Source of the DNA: Nakamurella leprariae
Lineage (GTDB): Bacteria; Actinomycetota; Actinomycetes; Mycobacteriales; Nakamurellaceae
Reading direction: 5' to 3'
DNA length: 64,000 nucleotides
Assembly (NCBI RefSeq): GCF_016918035.1
Contig: NZ_JAERWK010000016.1
Coordinates: forward strand, 186,001-250,000
The notes under the pieces were generated by a model. It was given only the letters and a program-made list of their open reading frames with translations. It made no database searches and was not told the origin of the DNA. The position numbers and the translations under genes were made by a program. Shown piece by piece: positions 1 to 13,313 of the stretch. How positions within the stretch are numbered: the stretch's first letter is position 1; each line of letters starts with the position of its first letter.

Positions 1-587
1 GCGCCGTCTTCGCCGGGCTGATCCTGGCCTCGTTGATCGTGCCGGCCCGGATGGTCGGCGGCCGCTGGCGACCGCATGAGGTGGTCGCAGCCCTGGGTGC
101 CGCAGCCGCCGCCGTGGCGCTGACCAGCCTGCCGACGGCGGGTGACGCTGAACCCTCCCTCATCCTGGTCGCCCTGGCCGCCGCCTTCGCCATCTGCGCC
201 CTGGTGCTACCCGGCGTCTCCGGCTCGTTCCTACTGCTGACCGTGGGCATGTACGCGCCCACGCTGGACGCGGTGAACGAGCGGAACCTGGCCTACCTGG
301 GTGCCTTCGCGCTCGGGGCCGTGATCGGGCTGAGCCTGTTCATCTCCGGACTGCAGTGGCTGCTGCGGCACCGGCGGCGGATGACGCTGGCCATCATGAC
401 CGGCCTGATGGCCGGGTCGCTGCGGGCGTTGTGGCCGTGGCAGACCGACTCCGGGGCACTGCAGCCACCGTCCGGCGACCTGTCCACGGTGCTGCTGCTG
501 TTCCTCGGCGGCATCGCGGTCGTCACCGCCCTCATCGCCGTTGACGCCGCCGTGCAGCGACGGCGGGTGGCCCCGTCCCGCGACTGA
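1..587 (+). CDS. DUF368 family membrane protein, C-terminal part
   Basis: The reading frame is open from base 3, so the start lies outside the window. The visible 190 or so residues are hydrophobic, with at least four membrane segments. The stretch ALVLPGVSGSFLLLTVGMY matches the glycine/proline-rich hallmark of DUF368 (PF04018), found in polytopic membrane proteins thought to move lipid-linked intermediates across the membrane in some bacteria. That role is family knowledge and is not shown here. A short charged tail (RRRVAPSRD) ends the protein. The stop codon lies inside a 13-bp tandem repeat. It is convergent with ahcY. Confidence 0.8.
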   Translation, partial: AVFAGLILASLIVPARMVGGRWRPHEVVAALGAAAAAVALTSLPTAGDAEPSLILVALAAAFAICALVLPGVSGSFLLLTVGMYAPTLDAVNERNLAYLGAFALGAVIGLSLFISGLQWLLRHRRRMTLAIMTGLMAGSLRALWPWQTDSGALQPPSGDLSTVLLLFLGGIAVVTALIAVDAAVQRRRVAPSRD

Positions 588-617
588 GCCCTGCGACTGA
601 GCCCTGCGAGTGGGCCC
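580..617. repeat. 13-bp tandem repeat across a stop codon
   Basis: The unit GCGACTGAGCCCT occurs twice exactly (580-592 and 593-605), followed by a decayed third copy. The first copy contains the TGA stop of the DUF368 gene, so the stop-codon region itself was duplicated. The unit is not a multiple of three. Similar repeats sit at other gene ends in this window (19847-19888, 55169-55209, 61961-61980). Confidence 0.85.
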
Positions 618-634
618 GGACCGATGCCCAGGGT

Positions 635-663
635 GGCCGGTGCGCGACTGACGCCCACCGGCC
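635..663. terminator. hairpin between convergent DUF368 gene and ahcY
   Basis: GGCCGGTG (635-642) pairs with CACCGGCC (656-663), with three further inner pairs across one mismatch and an ACTGA loop. It lies between two converging genes and has no T-run. A bidirectional terminator is the likely role, judged on position and symmetry. Confidence 0.45.
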
Positions 664-673
664 CCGGCGGGGC

Positions 674-2158
674 TCAGTACCGGTAGTGATCCGGCTTGAA
701 CGGGCCCTCGACGTCGACCCCGATGTACTCGGCCTGGTCCTTGCTGAGCTTGGTGAGCTCACCGCCGAGCGCCTCGACGTGGATGCGGGCCACCTTCTCG
801 TCCAGGTGCTTGGGCAGGCGGTAGACCTCCCGGTCCCATTCGGCCGGCTTGGTGAACAGCTCGACCTGGGCGATGACCTGGTTCGAGAACGACGTGCTCA
901 TCACGAACGACGGGTGCCCGGTGGCGTTGCCCAGGTTCAGCAGCCGACCCTCGGACAGCACCAGCACGACGTGCCCGTCGGGGAACTTCCACGCGTCGAC
1001 CTGCGGCTTGATCTGCGTGCGCACCGCCTCCGACCGGGCGAGACCGGCCATGTCGATCTCGTTGTCGAAGTGACCGATGTTGCCCAGGATCGCCTGGTGC
1101 TTCATCCGGCGCATGTGGTCGATGGTGATGATGTCCCGGTTGCCGGTCGTGGTGATCACGAGATCGGCCTGCGCGACCAGATTCTCGACGGTGCCGACCT
1201 GGTAGCCGTCCATCAGGGCCTGCAGCGCGCAGATCGGGTCGACCTCGGCCACGATCACCCGGGCGCCCTGGCCGCGCAGCGACTCCGCCGCGCCCTTGCC
1301 CACGTCGCCGTAGCCGGCGACCAGCGCCACCTTGCCGCCGAGCAGCACGTCGACACCGCGGTTGATGCCGTCGATCAGGGAGTGCCGGATGCCGTACCGG
1401 TTGTCGAACTTGCTCTTGGTCACCGCGTCGTTGACGTTGATGGCCGGGAACAGCAGCTCGCCGGCCGCGGCCAGCTGGTAGAGCCGGTTGACGCCGGTGG
1501 TGGTCTCCTCGGTCACGCCCACGATGGCCGGCGTGGTCCGCGTCCAGTAGGTCGCGTCGTCGGCCAGCGAACCACGCAGCAGTTCGAGGATGACGCCCCA
1601 CTCCTCGGAGTCGTCGTCCTGCACCGGCGGCACGATCCCGGCCTGCTCGTACTGCACACCCTTGTGCACCAGCAGGGTGGCGTCGCCGCCGTCGTCCAGG
1701 ATCATGTTCGGGCCGGCGCCGTCGGGCCAGCGCAGCATCCGGTCGGTGCACCACCAGTACTCCGGCAGCGTCTCCCCCTTCCAGGCGAAGACGGGCACGC
1801 CGGCCGGCGCCTCGGGAGTGCCGTACGGGCCGACGACGATGGCCGCGGCCGCGTGGTCCTGGGTGGAGAAGATGTTGCAGGACGCCCAGCGGACGGCAGC
1901 ACCGAGCTCCACCAGCGTCTCGATGAGCACCGCCGTCTGCACGGTCATGTGCAGCGAGCCGGAGATGCGCGCCCCGGCCAGCGGGCGGACGCCGGCGTAC
2001 TCGCGACGCAGCGCCATCAGCCCGGGCATCTCGTGCTCGGCGAGGGTGATCTCCTTGCGGCCGAAGTCGGCCAGGGACAGGTCGGCGACCTTGAAGTCCA
2101 GGTCGCCGACGCGGTCGACGGTCAGCGCGGGCGCGACCTGGGTGTCTGGGCTGGCCAT
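674..2158 (-). CDS. ahcY: adenosylhomocysteinase
   Basis: S-adenosylhomocysteine hydrolase, 494 residues, cytoplasmic, NAD-dependent. It reversibly splits S-adenosylhomocysteine into homocysteine and adenosine, closing the activated methyl cycle. Visible hallmarks are the substrate-domain stretch [16 protein letters not shown], the [13 protein letters not shown] segment, a Rossmann nucleotide site at [12 protein letters not shown], and the conserved C-terminal end KPDHYRY that closes the active site of the neighbouring subunit. The ATG at 2158 follows a strong GGAGGATC ribosome binding site. It is transcribed alone, apparently from a promoter about 200 bp upstream. Confidence 0.97.
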   Translation of the reverse strand: MASPDTQVAPALTVDRVGDLDFKVADLSLADFGRKEITLAEHEMPGLMALRREYAGVRPLAGARISGSLHMTVQTAVLIETLVELGAAVRWASCNIFSTQDHAAAAIVVGPYGTPEAPAGVPVFAWKGETLPEYWWCTDRMLRWPDGAGPNMILDDGGDATLLVHKGVQYEQAGIVPPVQDDDSEEWGVILELLRGSLADDATYWTRTTPAIVGVTEETTTGVNRLYQLAAAGELLFPAINVNDAVTKSKFDNRYGIRHSLIDGINRGVDVLLGGKVALVAGYGDVGKGAAESLRGQGARVIVAEVDPICALQALMDGYQVGTVENLVAQADLVITTTGNRDIITIDHMRRMKHQAILGNIGHFDNEIDMAGLARSEAVRTQIKPQVDAWKFPDGHVVLVLSEGRLLNLGNATGHPSFVMSTSFSNQVIAQVELFTKPAEWDREVYRLPKHLDEKVARIHVEALGGELTKLSKDQAEYIGVDVEGPFKPDHYRY

Positions 2159-2200
2159 GCGGATCCTCCGGGATCGGTGGGCGTCACGAACCCCGTCAAC

Positions 2201-2232
2201 CGGCTCGGACCGTTTCGGATCGGCTCGGACCG
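2201..2232. repeat. 10-bp periodic TCGGA repeats upstream of ahcY
   Basis: CGGCTCGGAC occurs at 2201 and 2221, with the related CGTTTCGGAT between them at 2211. TCGGA therefore recurs exactly every 10 bp three times. It lies in the untranslated leader or promoter region of ahcY and resembles the larger 10-bp array at 34841-34896. Confidence 0.6.
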
Positions 2233-2362
2233 GCCGGCGGTGGCGACGGGGTGACGCACGGGGGCCGGACTCGGGCCGGACCGCGTCGTCGGACGCGGCA
2301 CACGCTCGCGCGGGCCCTGCACCGGACGCCCCGGACCCCCCGGGACGTGCATGTCGGCGTCC

Positions 2363-2368
2363 AGGATA
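2363..2368 (-). promoter_or_regulatory. candidate -10 element for ahcY
   Basis: On the minus strand TATCCT fits the actinobacterial TANNNT -10 pattern. It would start transcription near 2356 and leave a leader of about 200 nt before ahcY. No convincing -35 is seen. The rest of the 259-bp gap (2159-2417) holds a small perfect hairpin (CCGCGTC/GACGCGG, 2281-2298) and the 10-bp repeats. I found no match to the SAH riboswitch core. Confidence 0.35.
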
Positions 2369-2417
2369 GCGACCGCCCGGCGGCTCGGGCGCCCGGTGGT
2401 GACCAGCTGGGACGGGC

Positions 2418-3311
2418 TCAGACCCGCACGGCCAGCACCGCGTCCCGCACCTGCGCGACGGCGGTCGGCGGACCCGCGATGAAGAACCGGTGCCCCAGGT
2501 GCTCGACGACGTCGGTGACGCCGCCCGCCCCGCGGACCAGCGCCGCCCCCGGCAGCCAGTCCCAGATCAGGGTGTCCGCATGCAGCCACACGCCGAGCCG
2601 GCCGGCCGCCACCCCGGCCAGCTCGACCGAGCCGGATCCGAGCACCCGCAGCGAGGCCGCCCCGGCCACCGCACCCAGGATCGGCTCACGCAGGGTGGCG
2701 TCGGAGAGCCGGCCGGGATGCAGCCAGGTGACGACCGACAGCGCCTCCAGCGGGGCGTCCGGGATGGGGGCGACGGGGAGGCCGTTGCAGGTGGTGCCGC
2801 GCTCCGGCCCGCCGAGCCACAGCTCGTCGGTGGTGGCCTGGTACACGGCGCCGAGCAGCAACGCCTCGTCCATCATCCGATCGGCCGTGGCCGGATCGAC
2901 GTCCGCCGGCCGGCCGGACGTGCCGGTCAGGGCGAGCGCCGAACACCAGGCCGGCAGGCCGGAGACGAAGTTGTAGGTGCCGTCCACCGGGTCGATCACC
3001 CAGGTGCGCTCCCCCGGCGCCGCCGCGCCCTCCTCGCCGATGATGCCGTCGGCGGGCCGCTCGGCACCGAGACGCTCGACCACCATCGCCTCGGCCGCCT
3101 TGTCCGCGTCCGAGACCAGGTCGCTGACATCGGTCTTGGTCGACACGGTGAGCCCGGCGGCCATCATGCGCAGGGCCAGCTGTCCAGCGTCACGGACCAG
3201 CTCCGCGGCCAGCCGGGCGTCACGGTCGAGCTGGTCGGTCAGGTGGTCGGCCGGGTGGTCGGCGAGGTGCTCGTCGGGTCGCAGGTCCAGGGACTTCGGG
3301 GAGTCGGCCAC
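2418..3311 (-). CDS. inositol monophosphatase family protein
   Basis: About 297 residues. Mg-dependent phosphatase of the inositol monophosphatase/FIG superfamily. The metal-binding motifs are visible in order: [18 protein letters not shown] and, near the C-terminus, a [15 protein letters not shown] segment that matches the W-D-x-A/P-G motif. The exact substrate (inositol-1-phosphate, histidinol phosphate or another) cannot be read from sequence. The GTG at 3311 is preferred because a TACGGT box lies 7 nt upstream, which suggests a leaderless mRNA; a longer frame runs to 3368. It lies 58 bp downstream of pyrF on the same strand, so read-through from the pyr operon is possible. Confidence 0.85.
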   Translation of the reverse strand: MADSPKSLDLRPDEHLADHPADHLTDQLDRDARLAAELVRDAGQLALRMMAAGLTVSTKTDVSDLVSDADKAAEAMVVERLGAERPADGIIGEEGAAAPGERTWVIDPVDGTYNFVSGLPAWCSALALTGTSGRPADVDPATADRMMDEALLLGAVYQATTDELWLGGPERGTTCNGLPVAPIPDAPLEALSVVTWLHPGRLSDATLREPILGAVAGAASLRVLGSGSVELAGVAAGRLGVWLHADTLIWDWLPGAALVRGAGGVTDVVEHLGHRFFIAGPPTAVAQVRDAVLAVRV

Positions 3312-3318
3312 GCCGATC

Positions 3319-3324
3319 ACCGTA
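3319..3324 (-). promoter_or_regulatory. candidate leaderless -10 for the inositol phosphatase gene
   Basis: Minus-strand TACGGT followed by 7 nt and then the GTG at 3311. This spacing puts the transcription start at the start codon. No -35 was recognised. Confidence 0.45.
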
Positions 3325-3369
3325 TCCGCCGGCCGGCGCGTCCCGGCCGGGCGGGCGGTCAGGCTCACC

Positions 3370-4239
3370 TCAGGCCATGACGGCGCGGATCGCGTCCACC
3401 TGCCGCAGCGCGGCGTCCCGCATCGCCAGCGGCGACGGTCCGGCGCCGAGCACCTCCCGGCTGGTGGTGGGCAGCACCGACCCGGGGCCGGCGGTCAGGG
3501 CGTCGCCGAAGACGTCGCGCAGGTCGTCGGCGGTGGCGCCCTGGGCGCCCAGCCCGGGCGCCAGCAGCGGGCCGTTGACCTGGCTCAGGTCGACCCCGGT
3601 ACGGCCCACGGTCGCCCCGACCACCAACCCGACCGATCCGAGCGGGCGGACGCCGGCGTTCCGCGCGGCGGCTTCGTCGGCGATCTGCTGGGCCACCATC
3701 CGGCCGCCGGCGGCTCGGGCGTGCTGCACCGTCGGCCCCTCCGGGTTCGAGGTCAGCGCCAGCACGAACACCCCGCGGCCGGTGGCCAGCGCGGTGTCCA
3801 CGGCCGGCTGCAGCGACCCGAAGCCCAGGTAGGGCGAGACAGTGACCGCGTCGGCGGCCAACGGCGAGCCGTCGGCCAGGTACGCCGCGGCGTAGGCCTG
3901 CATGGTCGAGCCGATGTCGCCGCGCTTGGCGTCCAGCAGCACCAGCGCCCCGGCCTGCCGGGCGCCGACGAGCAGTCGTTCCAGCACGGCGATGCCGGCC
4001 GAGCCGAACTGCTCGTAGAAGGCGGACTGCGGCTTCAGTACCGCGACCGTGGGGGCCAGCGCGTCCAGGCAGACGGCGGTGAACCGGGCCAGCCCGTCCG
4101 CGGTGACCGGCAGGTCCCAGGCGCGCAGCAGGGCCGGGTGCGGGTCGATGCCCACGCACAGCGGTCCGCGGGCCTTCACCGCCGCGGCCAGCCGGGCGCC
4201 GAACGGGGCGCGGGCGGGGGACGTGCTGGGCGGCGTCAT
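3370..4239 (-). CDS. pyrF: orotidine 5'-phosphate decarboxylase
   Basis: 289 residues; the last step of UMP synthesis (OMP to UMP plus CO2). It is the type-2 (mycobacterial) PyrF, recognised by [11 protein letters not shown] near the N-terminus and by the catalytic segment [12 protein letters not shown]. The ATG at 4239 overlaps the pyrD stop in an ATGA junction, so it is translationally coupled. It is the last gene of the pyr operon. Confidence 0.96.
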   Translation of the reverse strand: MTPPSTSPARAPFGARLAAAVKARGPLCVGIDPHPALLRAWDLPVTADGLARFTAVCLDALAPTVAVLKPQSAFYEQFGSAGIAVLERLLVGARQAGALVLLDAKRGDIGSTMQAYAAAYLADGSPLAADAVTVSPYLGFGSLQPAVDTALATGRGVFVLALTSNPEGPTVQHARAAGGRMVAQQIADEAAARNAGVRPLGSVGLVVGATVGRTGVDLSQVNGPLLAPGLGAQGATADDLRDVFGDALTAGPGSVLPTTSREVLGAGPSPLAMRDAALRQVDAIRAVMA

Positions 4240-5339
4240 CGGGGACTCCCGTCGGTGCGCGGATCGATGTGCTGACCGGCCCGGTCGGCGACAGCCCGGT
4301 TGATCCGGCCGACGAGCGCCGGGCCGGCGTAGATGAAGCCGGTGTAGACCTGCAGCAGCGTGGCGCCGGCGTCCAGCATGGCCAGCGCGTCGTCGGGCTC
4401 GCCGATGCCGCCGACCCCGATGACCGGCAGGTCGGTGTGCCGGGTCACGAACGCCACCACCTCGGCCGCCCGGGCGGCCAGCGGCCGGCCGGACAGCCCG
4501 CCCGCCTGCGCCGCGGCCAGCGGCTGCTCGGGTCCGGCCACGCCGTCCCGGGACAGCGTGGTGTTGGTGGCGATGACGCCGGAGACGCCTCGGTCCTGGC
4601 ACACCTCGAGCAGCTGGGCCACCGCCTCGTCGGTCAGGTCGGGGGCGATCTTGACCAGCACCGGGACCGGCGCCCGGCCGGTGCCCTCGCTCAGCCGGCG
4701 GGCCTCGACGGTGAGCGCGTCGAGCAGTTCGTCGAGCGGTCCGCGGTCCTGCAGCGCGCGCAGGCCCGGCGTGTTCGGCGAGGACACGTTCACCGCCACG
4801 TAGTCGGCGACGTCGACCACCGCACGCAACGACGACAGGTAGTCCCCCACCGCGTCCTCGAGCGGGGTCACTTTCGACTTGCCCAGCGACACCCCGATGG
4901 GGACGCCGGTCGGCCCGGCCGCCCGGAGCGTGCGGGCCAGCGCCGCGGCCCCGGCGTTGTTGAAGCCCATCCGGTTGATCAGGGCGCGGGACTCGGGCAG
5001 CCGGAACAGCCGGGGCCGGTCGTTGCCCGGCTGCGGCTGGGCCGTCACCGTGCCGACCTCGACGTGGCCGAAGCCGAGGGCCGGCCAGGCCCGCACCGCG
5101 GTGCCGTTCTTGTCCATGCCGGCGGCCAACCCGACCACCCCGGGGAAGCTCAGGCCGAAGGCCTGCACCGGGGTGGCCGGTGCGGCGGCCAGCACGCGCA
5201 GGGCGCGCCGGCCGGCCGCGGTGCGACCGACGGCGGTCAGCGCGGTGAGCGTCCGGTGGTGGGCGGTCTCGGCGTCACCGCCGCCCATCCGGAACAGCAC
5301 CGGCCGCAGCGCCTTCTCGTACAGGCCCGCTGTGCTCAC
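4236..5339 (-). CDS. pyrD: dihydroorotate dehydrogenase (quinone), class 2
   Basis: 367 residues; oxidises dihydroorotate to orotate with a membrane quinone as acceptor. The N-terminal helical extension ([12 protein letters not shown]) is typical of class 2 membrane-associated enzymes. FMN/substrate motifs are [32 protein letters not shown] and PVIGVGGI. The GTG at 5339 has a GGAG site 8 nt upstream. It lies 17 bp after carB and overlaps pyrF by ATGA. Confidence 0.96.
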   Translation of the reverse strand: MSTAGLYEKALRPVLFRMGGGDAETAHHRTLTALTAVGRTAAGRRALRVLAAAPATPVQAFGLSFPGVVGLAAGMDKNGTAVRAWPALGFGHVEVGTVTAQPQPGNDRPRLFRLPESRALINRMGFNNAGAAALARTLRAAGPTGVPIGVSLGKSKVTPLEDAVGDYLSSLRAVVDVADYVAVNVSSPNTPGLRALQDRGPLDELLDALTVEARRLSEGTGRAPVPVLVKIAPDLTDEAVAQLLEVCQDRGVSGVIATNTTLSRDGVAGPEQPLAAAQAGGLSGRPLAARAAEVVAFVTRHTDLPVIGVGGIGEPDDALAMLDAGATLLQVYTGFIYAGPALVGRINRAVADRAGQHIDPRTDGSPR

Positions 5340-5356
5340 GCCGCGCTCCACCCCGC

Positions 5357-8703
<3,347 letters not shown>

Positions 8704-8704
<1 letters not shown>

Positions 8705-9996
8705 CAGGCGTCGCCCTTCCTGGTGCCGTCGACGACACCCTCGCTGGGATCCGGGACCTCGGGGCCGACCGTGCTCGATCCGCCGTCGGAACGGCCGGCT
8801 GGACCGGCATCCATGAGTTCGCAGAACCGGTCGAACAGGTAGCGGGCGTCGTGCGGGCCGGCTGCCGCCTCGGGGTGGAACTGCACGGAGAACGCCGGCA
8901 GGTCCAGGCATTCCAGGCCCTCGACGACGCCGTCGTTCAGCGAGGAGAAGGCGACCTGGGCCCGGCCGAACTCGGTGTCGATGACCTCGTCGGCCGGCGC
9001 CTGCACGGCGAAACCGTGGTTCTGCGAGGTGACCAGCACCCGGCCGGTGCGGTGGTCACGGACCGGCTGGTTGATGCCGCGGTGCCCGAACTTGAGCTTG
9101 TAGGTCTCCAGACCCAGGGCGCGGCCCAGGATCTGGTTGCCGAAGCAGATGCCGAAGAACGGGATCCCGCGGCGCAGCACCTCACGGGTCAGCTCGACGG
9201 CCACGTCGGCGGTGGCCGGATCGCCCGGTCCGTTGGACAGGAAGACCCCGTCCGGACCGAACTCCTCGATCTGGGCGATGTCCGCGTCGGCGGGCAGCAC
9301 GTGCACCTCGATGCCGCGCTCACTCATCATCCGCGGGGTGTTCGTCTTGATGCCCAGGTCCAGGGCGGCCACCCGGTAGCGGGGCACCTGGTCGGGCTGG
9401 GCGCCGGCACCGGCCGCACTGGCCGACACGGTGTACGGCTCGGCGGTGGTCACCTCGCCCATCAGGTCGGCACCGGCCATGGCCGGCGTGGCCCGGACCT
9501 GCTCGACCAGCTCGTCCATCGGCCGGTCGGCGTCCGCGCCGGTGAAGATCCCGCACCGCATGGCACCCGCGCTGCGCAGGTGCCGGGTCAGCGACCGGGT
9601 GTCCACCCCGGCGATCCCGACGATGCCCTGCCGAGCCAGTTCGTCCTCCAGGCTGCCGTCCGCGCGCCAGTTCGACGGGCGGGGCGACAGGTCGCGGATG
9701 ACCAGGCCGGCCGCCCAGATCCGGGTCGACTCGTCGTCGGAGGCGGGGAACACGGCCTCGTCGGTGCCCTCGGCACCGGAGCCGGTCCGAGTCACCCAGC
9801 CGGTGTTGCCGATCTGCGGGGCGGTGGCCACCACGACCTGGCGTCGGTACGACGGGTCGGTGAGGGTCTCCTGGTAGCCCGTCATCCCGGTGGTGAAGAC
9901 GGCCTCGCCGAAGGCGGTGCCGGTGGCGCCGAACTGCTCGCCGCGGTGCACGCGGCCGTCCTCGAGCACCAGTACGGCGGGGGTGCTGCCGGTCAT
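8704..9996 (-). CDS. carA: carbamoyl-phosphate synthase small subunit (glutaminase)
   Basis: 430 residues; hydrolyses glutamine and channels ammonia to CarB. The N-terminal CPSase domain has the [15 protein letters not shown] signature. The class I amidotransferase domain carries the nucleophile in [16 protein letters not shown] and the His/Glu pair in [13 protein letters not shown]. The last 35 or so residues ([18 protein letters not shown] and on) extend past the usual end and look disordered. The ATG at 9996 overlaps the upstream stop by ATGA. Confidence 0.97.
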
Positions 9997-10607
9997 GCGC
10001 GGCCTTCCTGGGGGGTTCCGGTGTGGGGATCGGTGTGGGGATGGACGACCGTGGCATCGATGACTGGATCGGTCGCCGGGTCATCGCCGGCCGGGGGCGG
10101 CTCGGCCAGGGCGGCCTGCGCGGCGTCCACCCAGGCGCGCTGCTCCTCGGGGTCGTCGGACCGGAACCCGCTGTCCAGCAGCACGTCCCCGGTCTGCCAG
10201 GTGAGCAGCACGATGCCCTCGGGCAGGCCCATCACCTTGCCGGCGATGCCCGGCGAGACGGTGACCGTGCGCAGGTCGGCGCGCGGCAGGAACAGCGGTG
10301 GCTCGCCGACCCGGTCGACGAGCACGCCGTCCGGGCGCAGCACCAGGTCACCCTTGGCTCGGCGGCCCAGGCCGTGCACGACGACCCGGTCCTGCCAGGC
10401 CCCGGAGCGGGTGGTCGAGACGTAGACGCCCGCCAGCGGCGCGACGATGCCGCCATGCTCGGTGTCCGTGCCCACGTCCGCGGGCAGCGCGGCCGGGGCG
10501 GGGATGTCGGCCTGACGGCGCGCCCGGTTGCGCCAGCCCCACCACAGGGCGAGCGCGGCCAGGCCGATCACCGCGACCATGGCCAGGGTCCACAACACGC
10601 GTTCCAT
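9993..10607 (-). CDS. single-pass membrane PH-like protein of the pyr operon
   Basis: 204 residues, function not established. An N-terminal membrane anchor ([22 protein letters not shown]) is followed by basic residues, then a beta-rich domain resembling the PH-like transporter-annotated protein that many actinobacteria carry between pyrC and carA. Start ATG at 10607 follows a GGGGAG site, 4 bp after pyrC. The C-terminus contains a tandem HPHTDPHT from a 12-bp DNA repeat (10019-10042). Its conserved place in the operon suggests a link to pyrimidine synthesis at the membrane, but this is inference only. Confidence 0.75.
   Translation of the reverse strand: MERVLWTLAMVAVIGLAALALWWGWRNRARRQADIPAPAALPADVGTDTEHGGIVAPLAGVYVSTTRSGAWQDRVVVHGLGRRAKGDLVLRPDGVLVDRVGEPPLFLPRADLRTVTVSPGIAGKVMGLPEGIVLLTWQTGDVLLDSGFRSDDPEEQRAWVDAAQAALAEPPPAGDDPATDPVIDATVVHPHTDPHTGTPQEGRA
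10019..10042. repeat. 12-bp in-frame tandem repeat
   Basis: CGGTGTGGGGAT is present twice back to back and encodes the PHT-DPHT duplication in the tail of the pyr-operon membrane protein. The unit is a multiple of three, unlike the repeats outside genes. Confidence 0.75.
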
Positions 10608-10611
10608 CAGG

Positions 10612-12054
10612 TCACTCCCCTCGGGTGCCGAGCCCGGCACCGACGTCCGCGCCGACCAGCTGCCCGTCCAGCACGGTCGGCCGACCGCGCAGGAAGGTGG
10701 CCACCACGCGTCCGGGCAGCTCGCGCCCCTCGAACGGCGTGTTGGCCGACCGGCTGGCCAGTTCCGACCCGCGCACCACCCAGGTGGCGTCCGGGTCGAC
10801 CAGGGTCAGGTTGGCCGGTTCACCGACGGCGACGGGTCGCCCGTGGCCGGCCAGCCGCCCGATCCGGGCAGGATTCTCCGACATCACCCGGGCCACGCCG
10901 CGCCAGTCGAGCAGGCCGGTCCGGACCATCGTCTCCAGCACCACCGACAACGCCGTCTGCAGACCCAGCATGCCCGGCGAGGCCTGGTCCCACTCGCACT
11001 CCTTGTCCTGCTGGGCGTGCGGCGCGTGATCGGTGGCGACGATGTCGATGGTGCCGTCGGCCAGGCCGGCGCGGACCGCGGCCACGTCGGCGTCGGTGCG
11101 CAGCGGCGGGTTGACCTTGAACACCGGGTCGTAGCCGACCGCCAGCTCGTCGGTGAGCACCAGGTGGTGCGGGGTGACCTCGGCGGTCACCGCGGTGCCG
11201 CGCGCCTTGGCCGCCGCCACCACGTCGACGGAGCCCGCGGTGGACAGGTGGCAGACGTGCAGCCGCGAGTCGACGTGGTCGGTGAGCAGGCAGTCGCGCG
11301 CGATGATCGCTTCCTCGGCCACCGCAGGCCAGCCGGTCAGGCCGAGCCGGGCCGACACCGCGCCCTCGTGCATCTGGGCGCCGACGGTCAGCCGCGGCTC
11401 CTGCGCGTGCTGGGCGACCACCCCGTCGAACGCCTTGACGTACTCCAGCGCCCGCCGCATCAGCATCGGGTCGGACACGCAGTCGCCGTCGTCGGAGAAG
11501 ACCCGGACCGCCGCGACGGAGGTGGCCATGGCCCCGAGCTCGGCCAGCCGCTCCCCCTTGCGCCCGACGGTGACGGCGCCGATGGGCAGCACGTCGACCA
11601 GGCCGATGTCCTGGCCGAGCCGGAACACCTGCTCGACCACGCCGGCGGTGTCCGCCACGGGGTCGGTGTTGGGCATGGCGAAGACCGCGGTGTAGCCACC
11701 GAGCGCCGCCGCCGCCGAACCGGTCCCGACCGTCTCGGCGTCCTCCCGGCCGGGTTCGCGCAGATGGGTGTGCAGGTCGACCAGACCGGGCAGCAGGACC
11801 CGCCCGGTGGCGTCGATCTCCTGGGCCCCGGCCGCCGCCGGGTGCGCAGCCGCGTCCGCGCCGAGAGCCACGATCACCCCGTCGGCCAGCAGCACGTCCG
11901 TCGGCTCCTCGCCGTAGGGGGCGGCGTGGCGCAGCAGCACGGGCACCGGTCGGTCGGTCACGGGCAGAGGCCTCTCGGGATCGGGGAACGACGCGGTGGG
12001 TCCGGGACGGGAACGGGTGCCCGCGGTTCCGGGCGGGGTCGGCGCAGCGGTCAC
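10612..12054 (-). CDS. pyrC: dihydroorotase
   Basis: Up to 480 residues; zinc enzyme closing carbamoyl aspartate to dihydroorotate. Metal and substrate motifs: [12 protein letters not shown], the FAMPNTDPV segment, [19 protein letters not shown] and ATDHAPH. The GTG at 12054 overlaps the pyrB stop in a GTGA junction and has GAGGTG 7 nt upstream. A second GTG at 11961 would give about 449 residues, closer to the usual size, and would remove a proline-rich 31-residue leader. I favour 12054 on coupling, but the start is not certain. Confidence 0.95.
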   Translation of the reverse strand: MTAAPTPPGTAGTRSRPGPTASFPDPERPLPVTDRPVPVLLRHAAPYGEEPTDVLLADGVIVALGADAAAHPAAAGAQEIDATGRVLLPGLVDLHTHLREPGREDAETVGTGSAAAALGGYTAVFAMPNTDPVADTAGVVEQVFRLGQDIGLVDVLPIGAVTVGRKGERLAELGAMATSVAAVRVFSDDGDCVSDPMLMRRALEYVKAFDGVVAQHAQEPRLTVGAQMHEGAVSARLGLTGWPAVAEEAIIARDCLLTDHVDSRLHVCHLSTAGSVDVVAAAKARGTAVTAEVTPHHLVLTDELAVGYDPVFKVNPPLRTDADVAAVRAGLADGTIDIVATDHAPHAQQDKECEWDQASPGMLGLQTALSVVLETMVRTGLLDWRGVARVMSENPARIGRLAGHGRPVAVGEPANLTLVDPDATWVVRGSELASRSANTPFEGRELPGRVVATFLRGRPTVLDGQLVGADVGAGLGTRGE

Positions 12055-13313
12055 GCCGCCACCTCGCCGGACAGCAGCAGGTAGAGCACGGCCATCCGGA
12101 CGGTGACACCGTTGCCGACCTGCTCGACGATCAGCGAGTCGGGACCGTCCGCCACCTCGGAGGCGATCTCCATGCCGCGGTTCATCGGACCGGGGTGCAG
12201 CACCACGCCGTGGTCGGCCAGCAGCGAGTGGCGGCGACGATCCAGTCCGTAGCGGCGGCTGTACTCCCGCGCGGTCGGGAAGAACGCGCCACCCATCCGC
12301 TCCCGCTGCACCCGCAGCATCATCACCGCGTCGGCACCGGGCAGGGCCGCGTCCAGGTCGTACTCGACGGTCGCGGGCCAGCCGGCCACGCCGACCGGCA
12401 GCAGGGTCGGCGGCGCCACCAGGGTCACCTCGGCACCGAGCGTGGACAGCATCAGCACGTTGGACCGGGCGACGCGTGAGTGCAGCACGTCACCGACCAC
12501 CACGATGCGGCGACCGTCCAGGTCGCCGAGGTGCCGGCGCAGCGTGTAGGCGTCCAGCAGCGCCTGGGTCGGATGCTCGTGGGTGCCGTCCCCGGCGTTC
12601 ACCACATGCCCATCGACCCAGCCGGAGAGCCGTTCCGGCGCACCCGACGAGGAGTGGCGGCAGACCACCGCGTCGGCGCCCATCGCCTGCAGCGTCCAGG
12701 CGGTGTCCTTGAGCGACTCGCCCTTGGACACCGACGACCCCTTGGCCGAGAAGTTGATGACGTCCGCCGACAACCGCTTGGCGGCCAGCTCGAACGACAT
12801 GCGGGTGCGGGTGGAGTCCTCGTAGAACAGGTTCACCACGGTCCGGCCGCGCAGCGTCGGCAGCTTGCGCACCTCACGTCCGCCCAGGACCTGCTCGAGC
12901 CGGCTCGCCGTGTCCAGCACGTGCAGGGCGGTGGCCCGGTCCAGGTCGCCGGCCGAGAGCAGGTGCCGCGGCATCCGCGGTGCCGGCAGCTGGTCGGACC
13001 CGGCGGGTGATCCGGTGGTCGACCCAGCGAAGGACGGGCCGTCGGCCGATTCGGACATCCGGGCGGGACCGACCGCTCCGGACGCACCCGGCGTCGTCGG
13101 AGCGCCGGCCTCCGCCACGGACTGCGACGACAGGGACGACATGATCACGTTCGGCTCCCCGTCACCCTCGGTCGGGTCGGTCCGCCGAGGTCCGCCCGAA
13201 CGAGTGACGTGCGCAGCCGGCGCGCCCGGTTCCGTGGTCGGCGCCTCGGCGGGCGGGAACGGCGCACCAGCGGTGCGGTGTCCGGCCCGCTCGGTCCCGG
13301 TCCGGATGGTCAT
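12051..13313 (-). CDS. pyrB: aspartate carbamoyltransferase catalytic subunit
   Basis: Condenses carbamoyl phosphate and aspartate. The catalytic core begins at [12 protein letters not shown] (ATG 12974, 307 residues, the normal length) and shows the carbamoyl-phosphate loop [26 protein letters not shown] and [12 protein letters not shown]. The frame stays open for 113 more codons up to an ATG at 13313 that overlaps the pyrR stop by ATGA. This extension is proline-, glycine- and serine-rich. A third option is the GTG at 13148 with a GGGGAG site. Either PyrB has an unusual disordered N-terminal tail, or about 340 bases between pyrR and pyrB are untranslated. Confidence 0.93.
   Translation of the reverse strand: MTIRTGTERAGHRTAGAPFPPAEAPTTEPGAPAAHVTRSGGPRRTDPTEGDGEPNVIMSSLSSQSVAEAGAPTTPGASGAVGPARMSESADGPSFAGSTTGSPAGSDQLPAPRMPRHLLSAGDLDRATALHVLDTASRLEQVLGGREVRKLPTLRGRTVVNLFYEDSTRTRMSFELAAKRLSADVINFSAKGSSVSKGESLKDTAWTLQAMGADAVVCRHSSSGAPERLSGWVDGHVVNAGDGTHEHPTQALLDAYTLRRHLGDLDGRRIVVVGDVLHSRVARSNVLMLSTLGAEVTLVAPPTLLPVGVAGWPATVEYDLDAALPGADAVMMLRVQRERMGGAFFPTAREYSRRYGLDRRRHSLLADHGVVLHPGPMNRGMEIASEVADGPDSLIVEQVGNGVTVRMAVLYLLLSGEVAA

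Noticed and set aside
686-2254. Long plus-strand open frame antisense to ahcY
   Set aside because: High GC keeps frames open opposite real genes. Its translation is Arg/His/Gly-rich with no domain, and ahcY on the other strand is unmistakable.
2159-2417. SAH riboswitch upstream of ahcY
   Set aside because: The conserved GCGCUGC-type core was looked for on the minus strand and not found; kept only as a candidate structured leader.
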